A stretch of DNA of 64,000 nt. Source: Bifidobacterium sp. (GTDB lineage Bacteria > Actinomycetota > Actinomycetes > Actinomycetales > Bifidobacteriaceae). The position numbers and the translations under genes are program-made. The stretch covers positions 1-64,000 of the forward strand of contig JALCCT010000005.1 of the NCBI GenBank assembly GCA_022640915.1, in the 5' to 3' direction. Below the pieces are notes generated by a model, which had not been told where the DNA came from, searched no databases, and saw nothing but the letters and a program-made list of their open reading frames with translations. Positions 1 through 8,077 of this stretch are shown piece after piece (the first letter of the stretch is position 1; the number at the start of each line of letters is the position of its first letter).

Positions 1-284
1 AAGAGGCCGCCACGTGCCTGCGGGAGGGCATCGGCGAGACCACGACCTACCTGCTGGACGACTACCCGGTCGAGCATCGCCGGCGTATCCGCACCAACAA
101 CATGATCGAACGACTCAACCGCGAAATACGCCGCAGAACTCGCGTCGTGGGAGCGTTCCCCGACGGCAGGAGCGCACTCATGCTCATCACTGCGAGAATC
201 CGCTACGTCACCGGCAACCAGTGGTCGACCCGCCGCTACCTGGACATGTCCCGACTCCACGACACCATACAGGAAGCGAACTGA
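1..284 (+). mobile_element. IS256-family (mutator type) transposase, C-terminal fragment cut by the window edge
   Basis: The frame is open from base 3 and ends at TGA 282–284, giving about 93 residues of a transposase C-terminus. The stretch RIRTNNMIERLNREIRRRTR followed by VVGAFPDG is the signature of the IS256 (mutator) family, around the last catalytic Glu of the DDE triad (in NMIERLNRE). The N-terminus lies outside the window. Downstream the permease-like reading frame starts within about 60 bases, so the right end of the element lies close to base 300. I could not identify a clean terminal inverted repeat or target duplication, so the element may itself be truncated. Confidence 0.88.
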
Positions 285-340
285 CAACGCACACAGGAAA
301 CAAAAACCAAAGTGCGCAAGAACCCGGGCACTACCCGACT

Positions 341-1923
341 TTGCTCGTGCAGTACCTGCGCCGCGACTGGGGAAAAAACCTCGTCTGGATGCTGGGTCTG
401 GGACTTTTCTGCAGCATCTATGTGCCGGCCTTCGAGAAGGTCGCGCAAGGCAACGGCCACGTCGGCATGTTCATCACCATGGGCAATCCAGCGATGATCG
501 CGCTGGTCGGCCCCACGCCTGTCACCAATGCCGCCGATTACACGGTCGGCGCGATGTACACCCACGGAATGCTGCTGTTCTGCAGCATCATGGTCATGGT
601 CGTCTCCATCCTGCACGTCGTAGGCCACACGCGACGCGAGGAGGATCTCGGCCTGAGCGAGATGATTCGCGCCTTCCCCGTCGGCCGACAGGCGAGCTCG
701 CTGGCAGTAGCCATCGAGACCATCGGCATCAATCTCGTGCTCGGCGTGTTCACCGGCGTGCTCATGGCGAGCTTCCGCGAAGCCACGATCACCTTTGCAG
801 GCAGCATGCTTTTTGGGCTGTCATTAAGCGTCGCGGGAATACTCGGCGCTGCGCTGGCATTGGTGTTCGTGCAGATTATGCCGACCGCCTCGGGCGCGAG
901 CGGCGCGTCGCTTGGCGTGCTCGGCGTGCTCTATATCCTCAGGGCCGCAAGCGACGGCCACAACGAGACCCTTTCGCTTGTCAATCCGCTGGGATCGACC
1001 TATCTCGCCTACCCTATGACGCAGAACCGGTGGTGGGTGCCCTTGATTGCGCTGGGGTATTCTGTAGCGTTATTCGCCGCCGCCATGCTGCTGGAGAACG
1101 GCCGCGACATGACCGCGAGCTATATTCCTGAACGGCTCGGGCGCTCGCATGCGAGACGAGGGCTGCTATCGGCGCATGGCTTGCTTCTGCGACTCAATCA
1201 CGGCACCATCATCGCCTGGCTCGTGGCATTCGCCTGCCTCGGTGCCGTGTACGGCTCGATTTACGGCGACATGAGCACATTCTTAGACAGCAATCAGCTC
1301 ATTAAAACGATGTTTTTGGATTCAGGGGTCTCGCTCGAAGCCTCCTTCACGAGCACGATTCTTATTGTGCTCAGCGGTCTGGCCGCCATACTGCCGATCG
1401 TCGTCGTCAACAAGCTTTACGCCGAGGAAACGCGGCTGCACTTGAGCCAGATATGTCCACGCAGGTCACGCGCAGCCATCTGTTCTGGACGAATATAGCG
1501 CTGGCATTCATCTGCGCCGTTCTGGGCACGCTGCTCACCGCCGGATCGCTCGGCGCTGCGGCCATTTCCTCCACATCCAGGCATATGTCGATCGGCATGG
1601 GCGATTTTCTCGCGGCAGGATTCAACCAGCTTCCGGTGCTGCTGATCTTCGTCTCGCTCGCGGCGCTTCTGCTCGGCCTCGCCCCGCAGCTCGGCAAGGC
1701 GGCGTACGGCTATCTCACGTATGCGATTCTGCTGAGTTATTTCGGCAATATGCTCGACTTGCCGAAGTGGGTAACGAAGACCTCGCCCTTGAACTGGATG
1801 CCGCGCCTGCCCGTGGACTCCTTCAAGCTCGCGCCGTTCCTCGCAGTCACGGCAGCTGTGATCGTCATGACCGTGCTGGGCGCGTGGGGCTACTCGCGCC
1901 GCGATATGCGCGAGGGGGCCTAG
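341..1923 (+). pseudogene. ABC-2 type multidrug/antibiotic exporter permease, 5'-truncated and frameshifted
   Basis: The sequence encodes a polytopic membrane protein of the actinobacterial COG3559-like exporter permease class, a roughly 530-residue, 12-helix protein paired with an ATPase. Conserved-looking segments include YLRRDWGKNLVWMLGLG, VVGHTRREEDLGLSEMIRAF and, near the end, NMLDLPKWVTKTSPLNWMPR. The first frame runs to about 1453 and then loses similarity; the protein continues one frame over, from about 1453 (TQVTRSHLFWTNIALAF) to the stop at 1921–1923. Family members read SQIYAT-VTR here, so a single-base deletion near 1453–1458 fits. The 5' end merges with transposase DNA. Only TTG 341 or GTG 347 could start it and no ribosome site is visible, so the original start was probably lost with the insertion. 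No ATPase gene is in view. A sequencing error could explain the frameshift but not the lost start. Confidence 0.8.
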
Positions 1924-1944
1924 CGTTAAGGCATCACGTGTTGT

Positions 1945-1977
1945 GGCGTGCTGGGTTCAGACATGACCCAGCACGCC
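1945..1977 (+). terminator. Hairpin after the permease pseudogene
   Basis: A perfect 12-bp stem (GGCGTGCTGGGT at 1945–1956 with ACCCAGCACGCC at 1966–1977) with a 9-base loop starts 22 bases after the permease stop. No T-tract follows, so it is either a weak intrinsic terminator or a 3'-end stabiliser. The rest of 1978–2340 holds no gene I can support. Confidence 0.6.
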
Positions 1978-2340
1978 GCCGCAGTTAGCTGAACTTGCAG
2001 CGCCATATGCGGCCGCATTCGTTGTCATACGTATGATTCGTTTTTTCGTTCCGCATTTTTGCTTTACGTTTTCGCGCTGCGGCGCATGCAATTCCCCGTT
2101 GCACGTGGCTGTCAGTTGTGTGTAGCGTTATTTCGAGGAGAGCAGAGTATCAGACGACTCGAATCCGCCGTTTTCAGGCGGTGTTACTTGGGATCTTATG
2201 GATTTGGCGCTGCACGCAACGAAGATAGACCTGGGCAACATATCCCAATAACGCCTCACATAACGCTGATACACCCATATATATCCAGAAAATCCTGGAT
2301 GCACGGCCGTCTCGGCCGCATCAGCCGTCGCGATGCCGTG

Positions 2341-2346
2341 TACAAT
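2341..2346 (+). promoter_or_regulatory. Candidate -10 box for tRNA-Arg
   Basis: TACAAT lies 11 bases before the first base of the tRNA, the usual distance for a short tRNA leader. No good -35 box is seen at the expected distance; the upstream DNA instead has small inverted repeats rich in CGGCC. Confidence 0.45.
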
Positions 2347-2357
2347 AGGTGCTCGTT

Positions 2358-2430
2358 GCCCGGGTAGCTCAGTGGATAGAGCACCGCTCTCCTAAAGCGG
2401 GTGTCGACGGTTCGAATCCGTTCTCGGGCA
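2358..2430 (+). tRNA. tRNA-Arg (anticodon CCU)
   Basis: The 73-base sequence folds as a cloverleaf. The acceptor arm GCCCGGG pairs with CTCGGGC with one G·T pair and discriminator base A2430. The D-arm has TAGCTCAGT-GGATAGAGC. The anticodon stem CCGCT/AGCGG encloses the loop CTCCTAA, giving anticodon CCT, which reads AGG. The T-arm contains GGTTCGAATCC. CCA is not encoded. tRNA genes of this kind are frequent integration targets, and the next genes are of defence type, but I found no second copy of the tRNA 3' end in the window. Confidence 0.95.
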
Positions 2431-2625
2431 CTCCTATTTGGCGTTCAAACCATTGACGCACGCGCATTCCCTGATCTTTGCCAGTTGCGCAAAGAGGACA
2501 TCACATAGCCAAAGCTTCAATGCTGTGTTTCGCCGTGACGGCGAGCGCGTATACGATGGAGGGCAGGGGTTCCACCCAGTTGAAGCCTACGAACGGCTTG
2601 GAGACAATCGGAAAGAAGGACGTCC

Positions 2626-3465
2626 ATGCCCGCAGCACAACCCATATCGCAGTGCGGTTCGGTGACTGCGCTCTCCCTTGGCCTTCCCTCCTCCGCTGCC
2701 ATTCCCGCAGCCAAAGGCACATTGCCCAAGCAGATGTTCACCGCGAAAACGCCGGTTTCCGCCAAGCTCAAGCAGCGTTTCGCCAATGACATCGACAGCA
2801 TCACCATGCTTGCATTGCTGCGGCCATCCACCATAGGCGTCGCTGCGAATCCGGATGGCAAAGGGGTCGGCGAGATCATGGTGCTGGGTATCCGTCACCG
2901 GGGAACGAGCGCGCCGATTGAGGTCATTGAGCATATCGCCGCTATGCGCCGCTCCGGCATCATCTTCGTATGCGTGCGCGACGGTGTGACCGCTGATGCG
3001 ACCGATACCGCGCAGCAGCAGGCGCAACCGTCGCACAACGATAGCTCCAGCCGTAAGTCTCTTGCAGCGGAGCAGGCAGCACAGGCGACACCAGTGGCTC
3101 AAGGCGAATCGTGCGCATTCGCAGTGCGACGCGCCCTGCCCGGCAGGCCCGGCCATCCGCAGCTGAGCAAGGTGTTCGCCGGCGATTACCGCCCGGCTGG
3201 CGAGGCCCGTCTTATCATCAGTGGCGAGACGCTTGACGACGTATGGAACAGCCTCAACGCGCAGATTATCCTCGGCAGCAGCAATGCGGAGAATATCGAT
3301 GCACGCATCGCGACTCGTGATCGCTTTGCGGCTTTGCGTGCCGACGAGACCAAACTCGCCAAGGACCACGCCCGCGCCAAGCAGCCTGCGCAACGCAACG
3401 AAATCTACGCCAAACTGCACAAAGTGCGTGTCGAATTAAGCCATTTGGCGGTTGAGCAGCAGTAG
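2626..3465 (+). CDS. DUF4391 domain-containing protein
   Basis: 279 residues. The segment around residues 30–125 (ATLPKQ-like start GTLPKQMFTAKTPVSAKLKQ, then FANDIDSITMLALLRP, EIMVLGIRHRG, IEHIAAMRRSGIIFVCV) matches what I know of DUF4391, a family of unknown biochemical role often found beside restriction-modification and helicase genes. The middle (about 125–165) is Ala/Gln/Ser-rich and looks like a linker; the C-terminus (about 240–279) is a charged helix. The ATG follows AGAAGGA at a spacing of 5–6 bases. It is convergent with the Vsr gene, with only about 50 bases between. No restriction or methylase gene is present, so the pair may be a remnant of a larger locus. Function is unknown. 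Confidence 0.75.
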   Translation: MPAAQPISQCGSVTALSLGLPSSAAIPAAKGTLPKQMFTAKTPVSAKLKQRFANDIDSITMLALLRPSTIGVAANPDGKGVGEIMVLGIRHRGTSAPIEVIEHIAAMRRSGIIFVCVRDGVTADATDTAQQQAQPSHNDSSSRKSLAAEQAAQATPVAQGESCAFAVRRALPGRPGHPQLSKVFAGDYRPAGEARLIISGETLDDVWNSLNAQIILGSSNAENIDARIATRDRFAALRADETKLAKDHARAKQPAQRNEIYAKLHKVRVELSHLAVEQQ

Positions 3466-3494
3466 GCGATACCGCGCAAAAACCTTGTCGCCTA
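3463..3494. terminator. Hairpin between convergent DUF4391 and vsr genes
   Basis: TAGGCGA (3463–3469, overlapping the DUF4391 stop) pairs with TCGCCTA (3488–3494) around an 18-base loop containing an A-run. The position between two convergent stops suggests a shared terminator; the stem is only 7 bp. Confidence 0.45.
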
Positions 3495-3513
3495 TCGCAA
3501 CGCGCCGTAACGC

Positions 3514-4056
3514 CTAGGCCGTCGCATCAGACAGTCCTGTGATCTCTTCATACAAGCGGGCCAGTCGATCTTCGCGCGTCGGCTTGTCGAGCTCGCATTC
3601 CCAGACATCGATCACGCGCCAGCCCATCGCCGCCAGCTTCGCATGCTGTTCGCGGTCGCGCTCGCGATTGCGCAGCAGCTTGGCGCTCCAGTATTCCACG
3701 TTGGATTTGGGTTGCGAATATTTGGCGCAGTGCTCATGGGCATGCCAAAAGCAGCCGTTCACGAAAACTATCACACGCCATTTCGGCAGCACCGCGTCGG
3801 GATGGCCGGGGTAGCGTTTGTCGTTCTTGCGAAAACGCAGTCCGCGCGTGAACAGGTAACGGCGCACCTCCACTTCGATGGCCGTATCCTTGCCGTGGAT
3901 ATGCGACATCGTGTAGCTGCGCGTGCCCCGGGCGTATTTCTCCGCATGATCCTTCGGCTTATGGGTCGTCGCCCGCTTCGCAGGCCGGGATTTTGCGTTG
4001 CGAAGCGCGCGAGGCCGCGAAGCCGATCCCGACGCCTTGCACGTATCAGGTGGCAT
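3514..4056 (-). CDS. vsr: Very short patch repair (Vsr) endonuclease
   Basis: Vsr nicks next to T:G mismatches that arise when 5-methylcytosine deaminates, and so protects cytosine-methylated sites. The core is clear: RSYTMSHIHGKDTAIEVEVR near the start of the domain, then YPGHPDAVLPKWRVIVFVNG with the catalytic Asp, CFWHAHEHC with metal-ligand positions, and GWRVIDVWECEL at the end. I place the start at ATG 4056 because GGGGGGAG sits 6 bases upstream and the resulting 180 residues fit the family (about 140–160) plus a basic N-terminal tail. The frame is open further, to TTG 4248, but no ribosome site is seen there. The usual partner, a cytosine-5 methyltransferase, is absent from the window. 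Confidence 0.9.
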   Translation of the reverse strand: MPPDTCKASGSASRPRALRNAKSRPAKRATTHKPKDHAEKYARGTRSYTMSHIHGKDTAIEVEVRRYLFTRGLRFRKNDKRYPGHPDAVLPKWRVIVFVNGCFWHAHEHCAKYSQPKSNVEYWSAKLLRNRERDREQHAKLAAMGWRVIDVWECELDKPTREDRLARLYEEITGLSDATA

Positions 4057-4260
4057 CGGCGCTCCCCCCGAGCCGGTCACCTCATCTTGCCTACTGGCTT
4101 CCACGGCTTCGTTCACATCACCCATTATCCCGCAATCTGCTTCAACCAGCGTTTTCAACCAATCCTGTTCAACCAGTTGCTTGAGCAAGTGCGTCCAATC
4201 AGCCTCGCATCGCCAGACCATCGCATACACTGGAAGTCGACGCCACAAATCAATGGGGCT

Positions 4261-4320
4261 CGATTCACGGCATAACGATTCACGGCATAACGATTCACAG
4301 CGGAACGATTCAAGGAGGAA
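4261..4320 (+). repeat. Four tandem 15-bp repeats forming the leader of the oxidoreductase gene
   Basis: Two identical copies of cgattcacggcataa (4261–4275, 4276–4290) are followed by a diverged copy cgattcacagcggaa (4291–4305) and a fourth, cgattcaaggaggaa (4306–4320). In the last copy the changes create AAGGAGG, the ribosome-binding site of the gene that starts just after it. There are no spacers, so this is not CRISPR. Confidence 0.95.
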
Positions 4321-4322
4321 TG

Positions 4323-5366
4323 ATGAGCGGACTCAATGGCAGGCGCACCGAAGCCGAACGAGACGGCCTAAAGGTCAATGTCGCGATACTCGGCGCTGGG
4401 GGCATAGCGAACACGATGGCTACGACACTCAACGCCATGGCGAAAGATCCCCGATATAGCGATCTTGTCGCGCCGTATGCCGTAGCCGCACGGGACGGCG
4501 CCCGGGCGGCGGCTTTCGCCAAGCGCTATGGCATCCCTGTTTCATACGGTTCCTACGAGGAGATCGCGGCCGACCCGAACGTTGATCTGGTGTATATCGC
4601 CACACCGCACAGCCTGCATGCCGAGCAGGCACTCCTGTGTCTCAAGGCCGGCAAGAACGTGCTGGTCGAGAAATCCTTCACCGCCAATGCCACGCAGGCG
4701 CAGACGCTGCTGGACACGGCGCATGAAACCGGGTTGCTATGCACCGAGGCCATCTGGACACGGTACATGCCTTCGCGCGGCGTTATTGACGGCATCGTGG
4801 CCTCGGGCGTCATCGGCGAAGTGCATGCTGCGAGGGCAAATCTGGGGTATGCGATCTCCGGCAATGCTAGGCTGACCGATCCCGCATTGGCTGGCGGCGC
4901 ATTGCTTGATGTGGGCGTGTACCCGCTCAATTTCATCGACATGGTGATGGGCCCGCGGCCGATTGACCGGATCAGTACCGCTATGATTGCCTACGAGAAC
5001 GGAGTCGACGCGCAAAGCTCGACCATGATCAGCTATCAGGACGGGACGATGGGCGTCGCCGACTGCTCGATGGTTTCCGTCTCCGATCGCACCGGAACCG
5101 TCTGGGGCACCAAGGGATATCTCGTATGCGAGAATATCAACAACGTGGCATCAGTCGACGTATACGACGCCGATCACAGCCTCATCAGGCACCATACCGT
5201 TCCTGAGCAGCTTACCGGCTACGAGTACCAAGTGGCCTCTGCGGCCAACGCGATCCTCGATGGCAAAGGCGAATGCCCTGAGATGCCGCACGCCGACACC
5301 ATGCGCATCATGACGCTCATGGATCGGATCCGCAGCCAGTGGGGCCTGCGATATCCTTTCGAATAG
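4323..5366 (+). CDS. Gfo/Idh/MocA family NAD(P)-dependent oxidoreductase
   Basis: A 347-residue cytosolic dehydrogenase with an N-terminal Rossmann fold (VAILGAGGIANTMATTLNAM, glycine motif G-x-G-x-x-A) and the GFO_IDH_MocA C-terminal domain. The usual E-K-P substrate-site motif appears as VEKSFTANA. TEAIWTRYMPSRGVI and GEVHAARANLGY are typical of the dihydrodiol-dehydrogenase-like subgroup. The substrate, probably a sugar or cyclitol, cannot be deduced. ATG 4320 and ATG 4323 are adjacent; I prefer 4323 because AAGGAGG ends at 4318 and would be only one base from 4320. It is a single gene with no transporter beside it. Its leader consists of the 15-bp repeats. Confidence 0.88.
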   Translation: MSGLNGRRTEAERDGLKVNVAILGAGGIANTMATTLNAMAKDPRYSDLVAPYAVAARDGARAAAFAKRYGIPVSYGSYEEIAADPNVDLVYIATPHSLHAEQALLCLKAGKNVLVEKSFTANATQAQTLLDTAHETGLLCTEAIWTRYMPSRGVIDGIVASGVIGEVHAARANLGYAISGNARLTDPALAGGALLDVGVYPLNFIDMVMGPRPIDRISTAMIAYENGVDAQSSTMISYQDGTMGVADCSMVSVSDRTGTVWGTKGYLVCENINNVASVDVYDADHSLIRHHTVPEQLTGYEYQVASAANAILDGKGECPEMPHADTMRIMTLMDRIRSQWGLRYPFE

Positions 5367-5446
5367 ACCCGATGGAATCGAAGAGAACGAATGCGGACAG
5401 CCTGGTTGCAGTGAAATCGGATTGCAGCGTGTAACCCGAGCATATT

Positions 5447-5471
5447 GGGGTTCACGCCTCCAGCGAACCCC
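5447..5471 (+). terminator. Hairpin downstream of the oxidoreductase gene
   Basis: GGGGTTC (5447–5453) pairs with GAACCCC (5465–5471) around an 11-base loop, about 80 bases after the oxidoreductase stop and 60 bases before the next start. No T-tract follows. It could be a terminator or a leader structure of the next gene. Confidence 0.4.
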
Positions 5472-5530
5472 TGACCAGTAGGCTTGGAGTAACAACTCCC
5501 TCATCCCACGAGCGAAGAAGGCGATCAGCT

Positions 5531-7261
5531 ATGACACGGTCATTCCCCGAACGACACGACTCCTCTGAGCGTCACGATGCCGATGAACGTCACGATCTTT
5601 CCAGCCGCACTGGCGATGCCGCCGCCAGGGCAGGCAGGAACCATCCAGTACGAACTCTCGACACGCTGCGCGAATTCGTCGAGGAAAGCTGGCCACAGTG
5701 CGCTGATGAGGAAGGCCCGACCTTCCTATGGAGCCGGCTGGTAGAGGAGCTGGCCACGCAGGCGGATGCCGCGCGTACAGACGGCCCGGTCGCGCCCTTT
5801 GACCAGGCGCGCGCCATCATGATGGCGCCGCTGCAATGGTATCTTTGCTCGGTCATTCCAGCTGCACCGGACGCTGAGTCTATGGCGGACGATTACACGG
5901 CATCGTTTGATGCCATAGCCCAAGATGATGGTTCGCAGCAGGCGATGCCGACCTTCCGCCTCGAATCACATGCGCTGGATGGCGTGCAGGCCGTCGTCGG
6001 CAATGCGATGATGAGCCGGCAATGGAAAGCGGCTACGCAGAACCTCGCTCTGGCACTGGATGTCACGACGCGATTTATCGGCAGCGTCGCTGATCGCGAG
6101 GACGAGGGCTTCGCGTTTCTCAAGCATGTGATCCAGGATGTCCGCGTCTACTTCGAGTCGCTCGCGAGCCATGCCGATCCTCTTGTTGCCGCCGAAGCCT
6201 TGCAGATTATCTGCGAAACCGCTTGCAATGAGGATTTCCGCCTCAATCCGGCGCAGATGGTCGAATTGCTCTCCTGTGCATTGCCATTCGCCAAATGGGA
6301 TGACACACGTGTGCTTGCATACGGCGTGGTGCGTCAGGCCGACGCTGCTATGCAGAGCATGCTGCAGCAGAATCAGGACAGCTCCGCGAGTGAAATGATC
6401 AGCGGGCTTTTGCAGAATGCCGACGACGAAGGAGTCGATTATTCATTCGAGCTCGTGCATCTGCATTACGAGCAATCCATGCTTTTCCTGCGACATGATC
6501 TGCTGCGCCTGAGCGGCGAATATGCGGCGGCGGATCGTTTCCTCGCCGACCATCACGATATGGAGCCCTTTGCCGACGCCTACGCAGCTCGGCTCATCGC
6601 GCAAGAACGCTGGCAGGAATTGCTTGATTTCAGCGAGACGGTCATGCACGACGAACCAAACCAACAGCTCATGATCATTCCTCCCGACGCGGCGCCTTAC
6701 GACTGGGATTCTCTGCGCGAGGCCGCGTTGCAAGGCTTGGGCCGACGCGAAGCGTTGTGCGATGTGTACCGCGAGCGCATCATCGATGCCTATGGCCCGG
6801 ATGAAATCGCCAATGTCTCGCAACTGCGCGCGGTGAGCGGCGACGACTGGCCGCGGCAGATCGAGATAATTCTCAAGGAATATGATGACGGCCGCGGGCA
6901 CTTCACGCGCAATATGGCCTATGAGCATCTGCTGATCTCCGAACAGCTCGGCGAGCGGGCATGGAGCTACGCCCGACAGTTCCCCAAGGCACGTACAAAG
7001 CTGGCGAAGGTTATCGCCTTGGCAAAACCGGATACGGCACGACGTATCATTCTCGGCCCTATCGGCTTGGATGGCAGCTACGACGGTGACATGCCAGCGC
7101 GGCAGGTCGTCTATCAGCGCATCGCCAAATCGCTGATGAAATACGCGAGCGTGTTCAGTCTGTCCGAGGCGCGATCCATCGCATACGGGCTGGTGCGGCA
7201 ATATCCAGCCCGACCAAAGCTTGCGCAGGCGTTGCACGTGCTGCTCGAAACTGAACCATAG
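5531..7261 (+). CDS. Protein of unknown function, 576 residues, probably alpha-helical repeat fold
   Basis: I do not recognise this protein. It has no signal peptide or membrane segment. The N-terminus (about residues 7–24) holds three copies of a six-residue unit, ERHDSS / ERHDAD / ERHDLS, encoded by an 18-bp tandem repeat at 5549–5602. The remainder is rich in Ala, Leu, Asp and Glu in amphipathic helical stretches, for example PLVAAEALQIICETA, LLRLSGEYAAADRFLADH and AYAARLIAQERWQELLDF; the last two resemble TPR/alpha-solenoid packing. No catalytic motif is visible. The ATG follows GAAGAAGG at about 10 bases. It is convergent with def and separate from the oxidoreductase. A role as a scaffold or binding protein is a guess. 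Confidence 0.75.
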   Translation: MTRSFPERHDSSERHDADERHDLSSRTGDAAARAGRNHPVRTLDTLREFVEESWPQCADEEGPTFLWSRLVEELATQADAARTDGPVAPFDQARAIMMAPLQWYLCSVIPAAPDAESMADDYTASFDAIAQDDGSQQAMPTFRLESHALDGVQAVVGNAMMSRQWKAATQNLALALDVTTRFIGSVADREDEGFAFLKHVIQDVRVYFESLASHADPLVAAEALQIICETACNEDFRLNPAQMVELLSCALPFAKWDDTRVLAYGVVRQADAAMQSMLQQNQDSSASEMISGLLQNADDEGVDYSFELVHLHYEQSMLFLRHDLLRLSGEYAAADRFLADHHDMEPFADAYAARLIAQERWQELLDFSETVMHDEPNQQLMIIPPDAAPYDWDSLREAALQGLGRREALCDVYRERIIDAYGPDEIANVSQLRAVSGDDWPRQIEIILKEYDDGRGHFTRNMAYEHLLISEQLGERAWSYARQFPKARTKLAKVIALAKPDTARRIILGPIGLDGSYDGDMPARQVVYQRIAKSLMKYASVFSLSEARSIAYGLVRQYPARPKLAQALHVLLETEP

Positions 7262-7420
7262 GGCCGGCCAAGCTGCCGTATCAGTGCGCTGCGCGGACAC
7301 CCAGCCGTTGCTGCCACCTTCTCGCCAACACGCCGTCTATTTCTGGCGATGCGTGAACCGACACGTCACAAACAAACAGGGCTATCGGCTGCGAAAGCGC
7401 TAGGAGACACCAATCAAGCC

Positions 7421-8077
7421 TTAGTCGATCGAAAAACCGAGCTCTTCAGCGGCTTCTGTCGGCACTGGATCCTCGCTCCACAGCTCGCCCAGGTTCTCAT
7501 CCTCGCTCAGTGAACGAATCTCGGCCTTGTCGATATAGACTTCGCCGCTCAAATGATCGGTCTCATGCTGGAAGATGCGGGCCGGCCACCCGTGCAACCG
7601 CTCTTCGTGCTGCCTGCCCTCCTCATCCTGCCAGCGCGCGTTGATGTCGAGCCAACGCCGTCGCACAGCCTGATATCCGGCGAAGCTCAAGCAGCCTTCG
7701 TAGAAGCTCCGGGTTTGCGTGCCTGCCGGCTCGTACACCGGGTTGATGATGGCGTGGAACGGCAGCTCGGCGATTTCACGCGGATCATCGCCGTCGCCGC
7801 GCACATGGTCTTCGATCACCGCTATACGCAGTCCCAAACCGATCTGCGCAGCAGCAAGACCGACACCCGGCGCATCGAGCATCGTCACATGCATCACATC
7901 AAGCAATTCAGCCAATGTACGGCGACGTAATTGCCCGGTATACTGTTGCGATGGCTGGCGCAGCACCGGCTCCCCCATCTGCACGATGGGCAGGATGCGC
8001 TCCTTGCCTGCTTCATGCAGCAAATCCTCGACATCGCGGTTGAGCTCAGCATCAACTGTCGTACTGCGTCCAAACAT
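7421..8077 (-). CDS. def: Peptide deformylase
   Basis: It removes the formyl group from the initiator Met of new proteins, using a metal ion. All three deformylase motifs are present in order: GVGLAAAQIG (motif 1), EGCLSF (motif 2, the Cys ligand) and FQHETDHLSG (motif 3, HExxH with two His ligands and the catalytic Glu). 218 residues fits the longer actinobacterial form with an acidic C-terminal tail. The ATG at 8077 overlaps the glmM stop as TGATG, so the two are translationally coupled; a GTG one codon upstream is less likely. Confidence 0.95.
   Translation of the reverse strand: MFGRSTTVDAELNRDVEDLLHEAGKERILPIVQMGEPVLRQPSQQYTGQLRRRTLAELLDVMHVTMLDAPGVGLAAAQIGLGLRIAVIEDHVRGDGDDPREIAELPFHAIINPVYEPAGTQTRSFYEGCLSFAGYQAVRRRWLDINARWQDEEGRQHEERLHGWPARIFQHETDHLSGEVYIDKAEIRSLSEDENLGELWSEDPVPTEAAEELGFSID

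Noticed and set aside
14..340. A single open frame running from the transposase region into the permease, seeming to be a fusion protein.
   Set aside because: The first ~100 codons are transposase DNA read out of frame; the real transposase frame ends at 284.
1440..1460. Programmed ribosomal frameshift in the permease gene.
   Set aside because: No slippery heptamer or following pseudoknot is seen, and the start is also missing, so decay or a sequencing error is more likely.
2059..2367. A 102-codon frame before the tRNA.
   Set aside because: It runs into the tRNA gene and has no ribosome site or similarity.
2358..2430. tRNA-Arg as the attachment site of an integrated element.
   Set aside because: No second copy of the tRNA 3' end and no integrase gene were found in the window.
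4261..4320. CRISPR array.
   Set aside because: Repeats are directly adjacent without spacers, are only 15 bp, and no cas gene is present.
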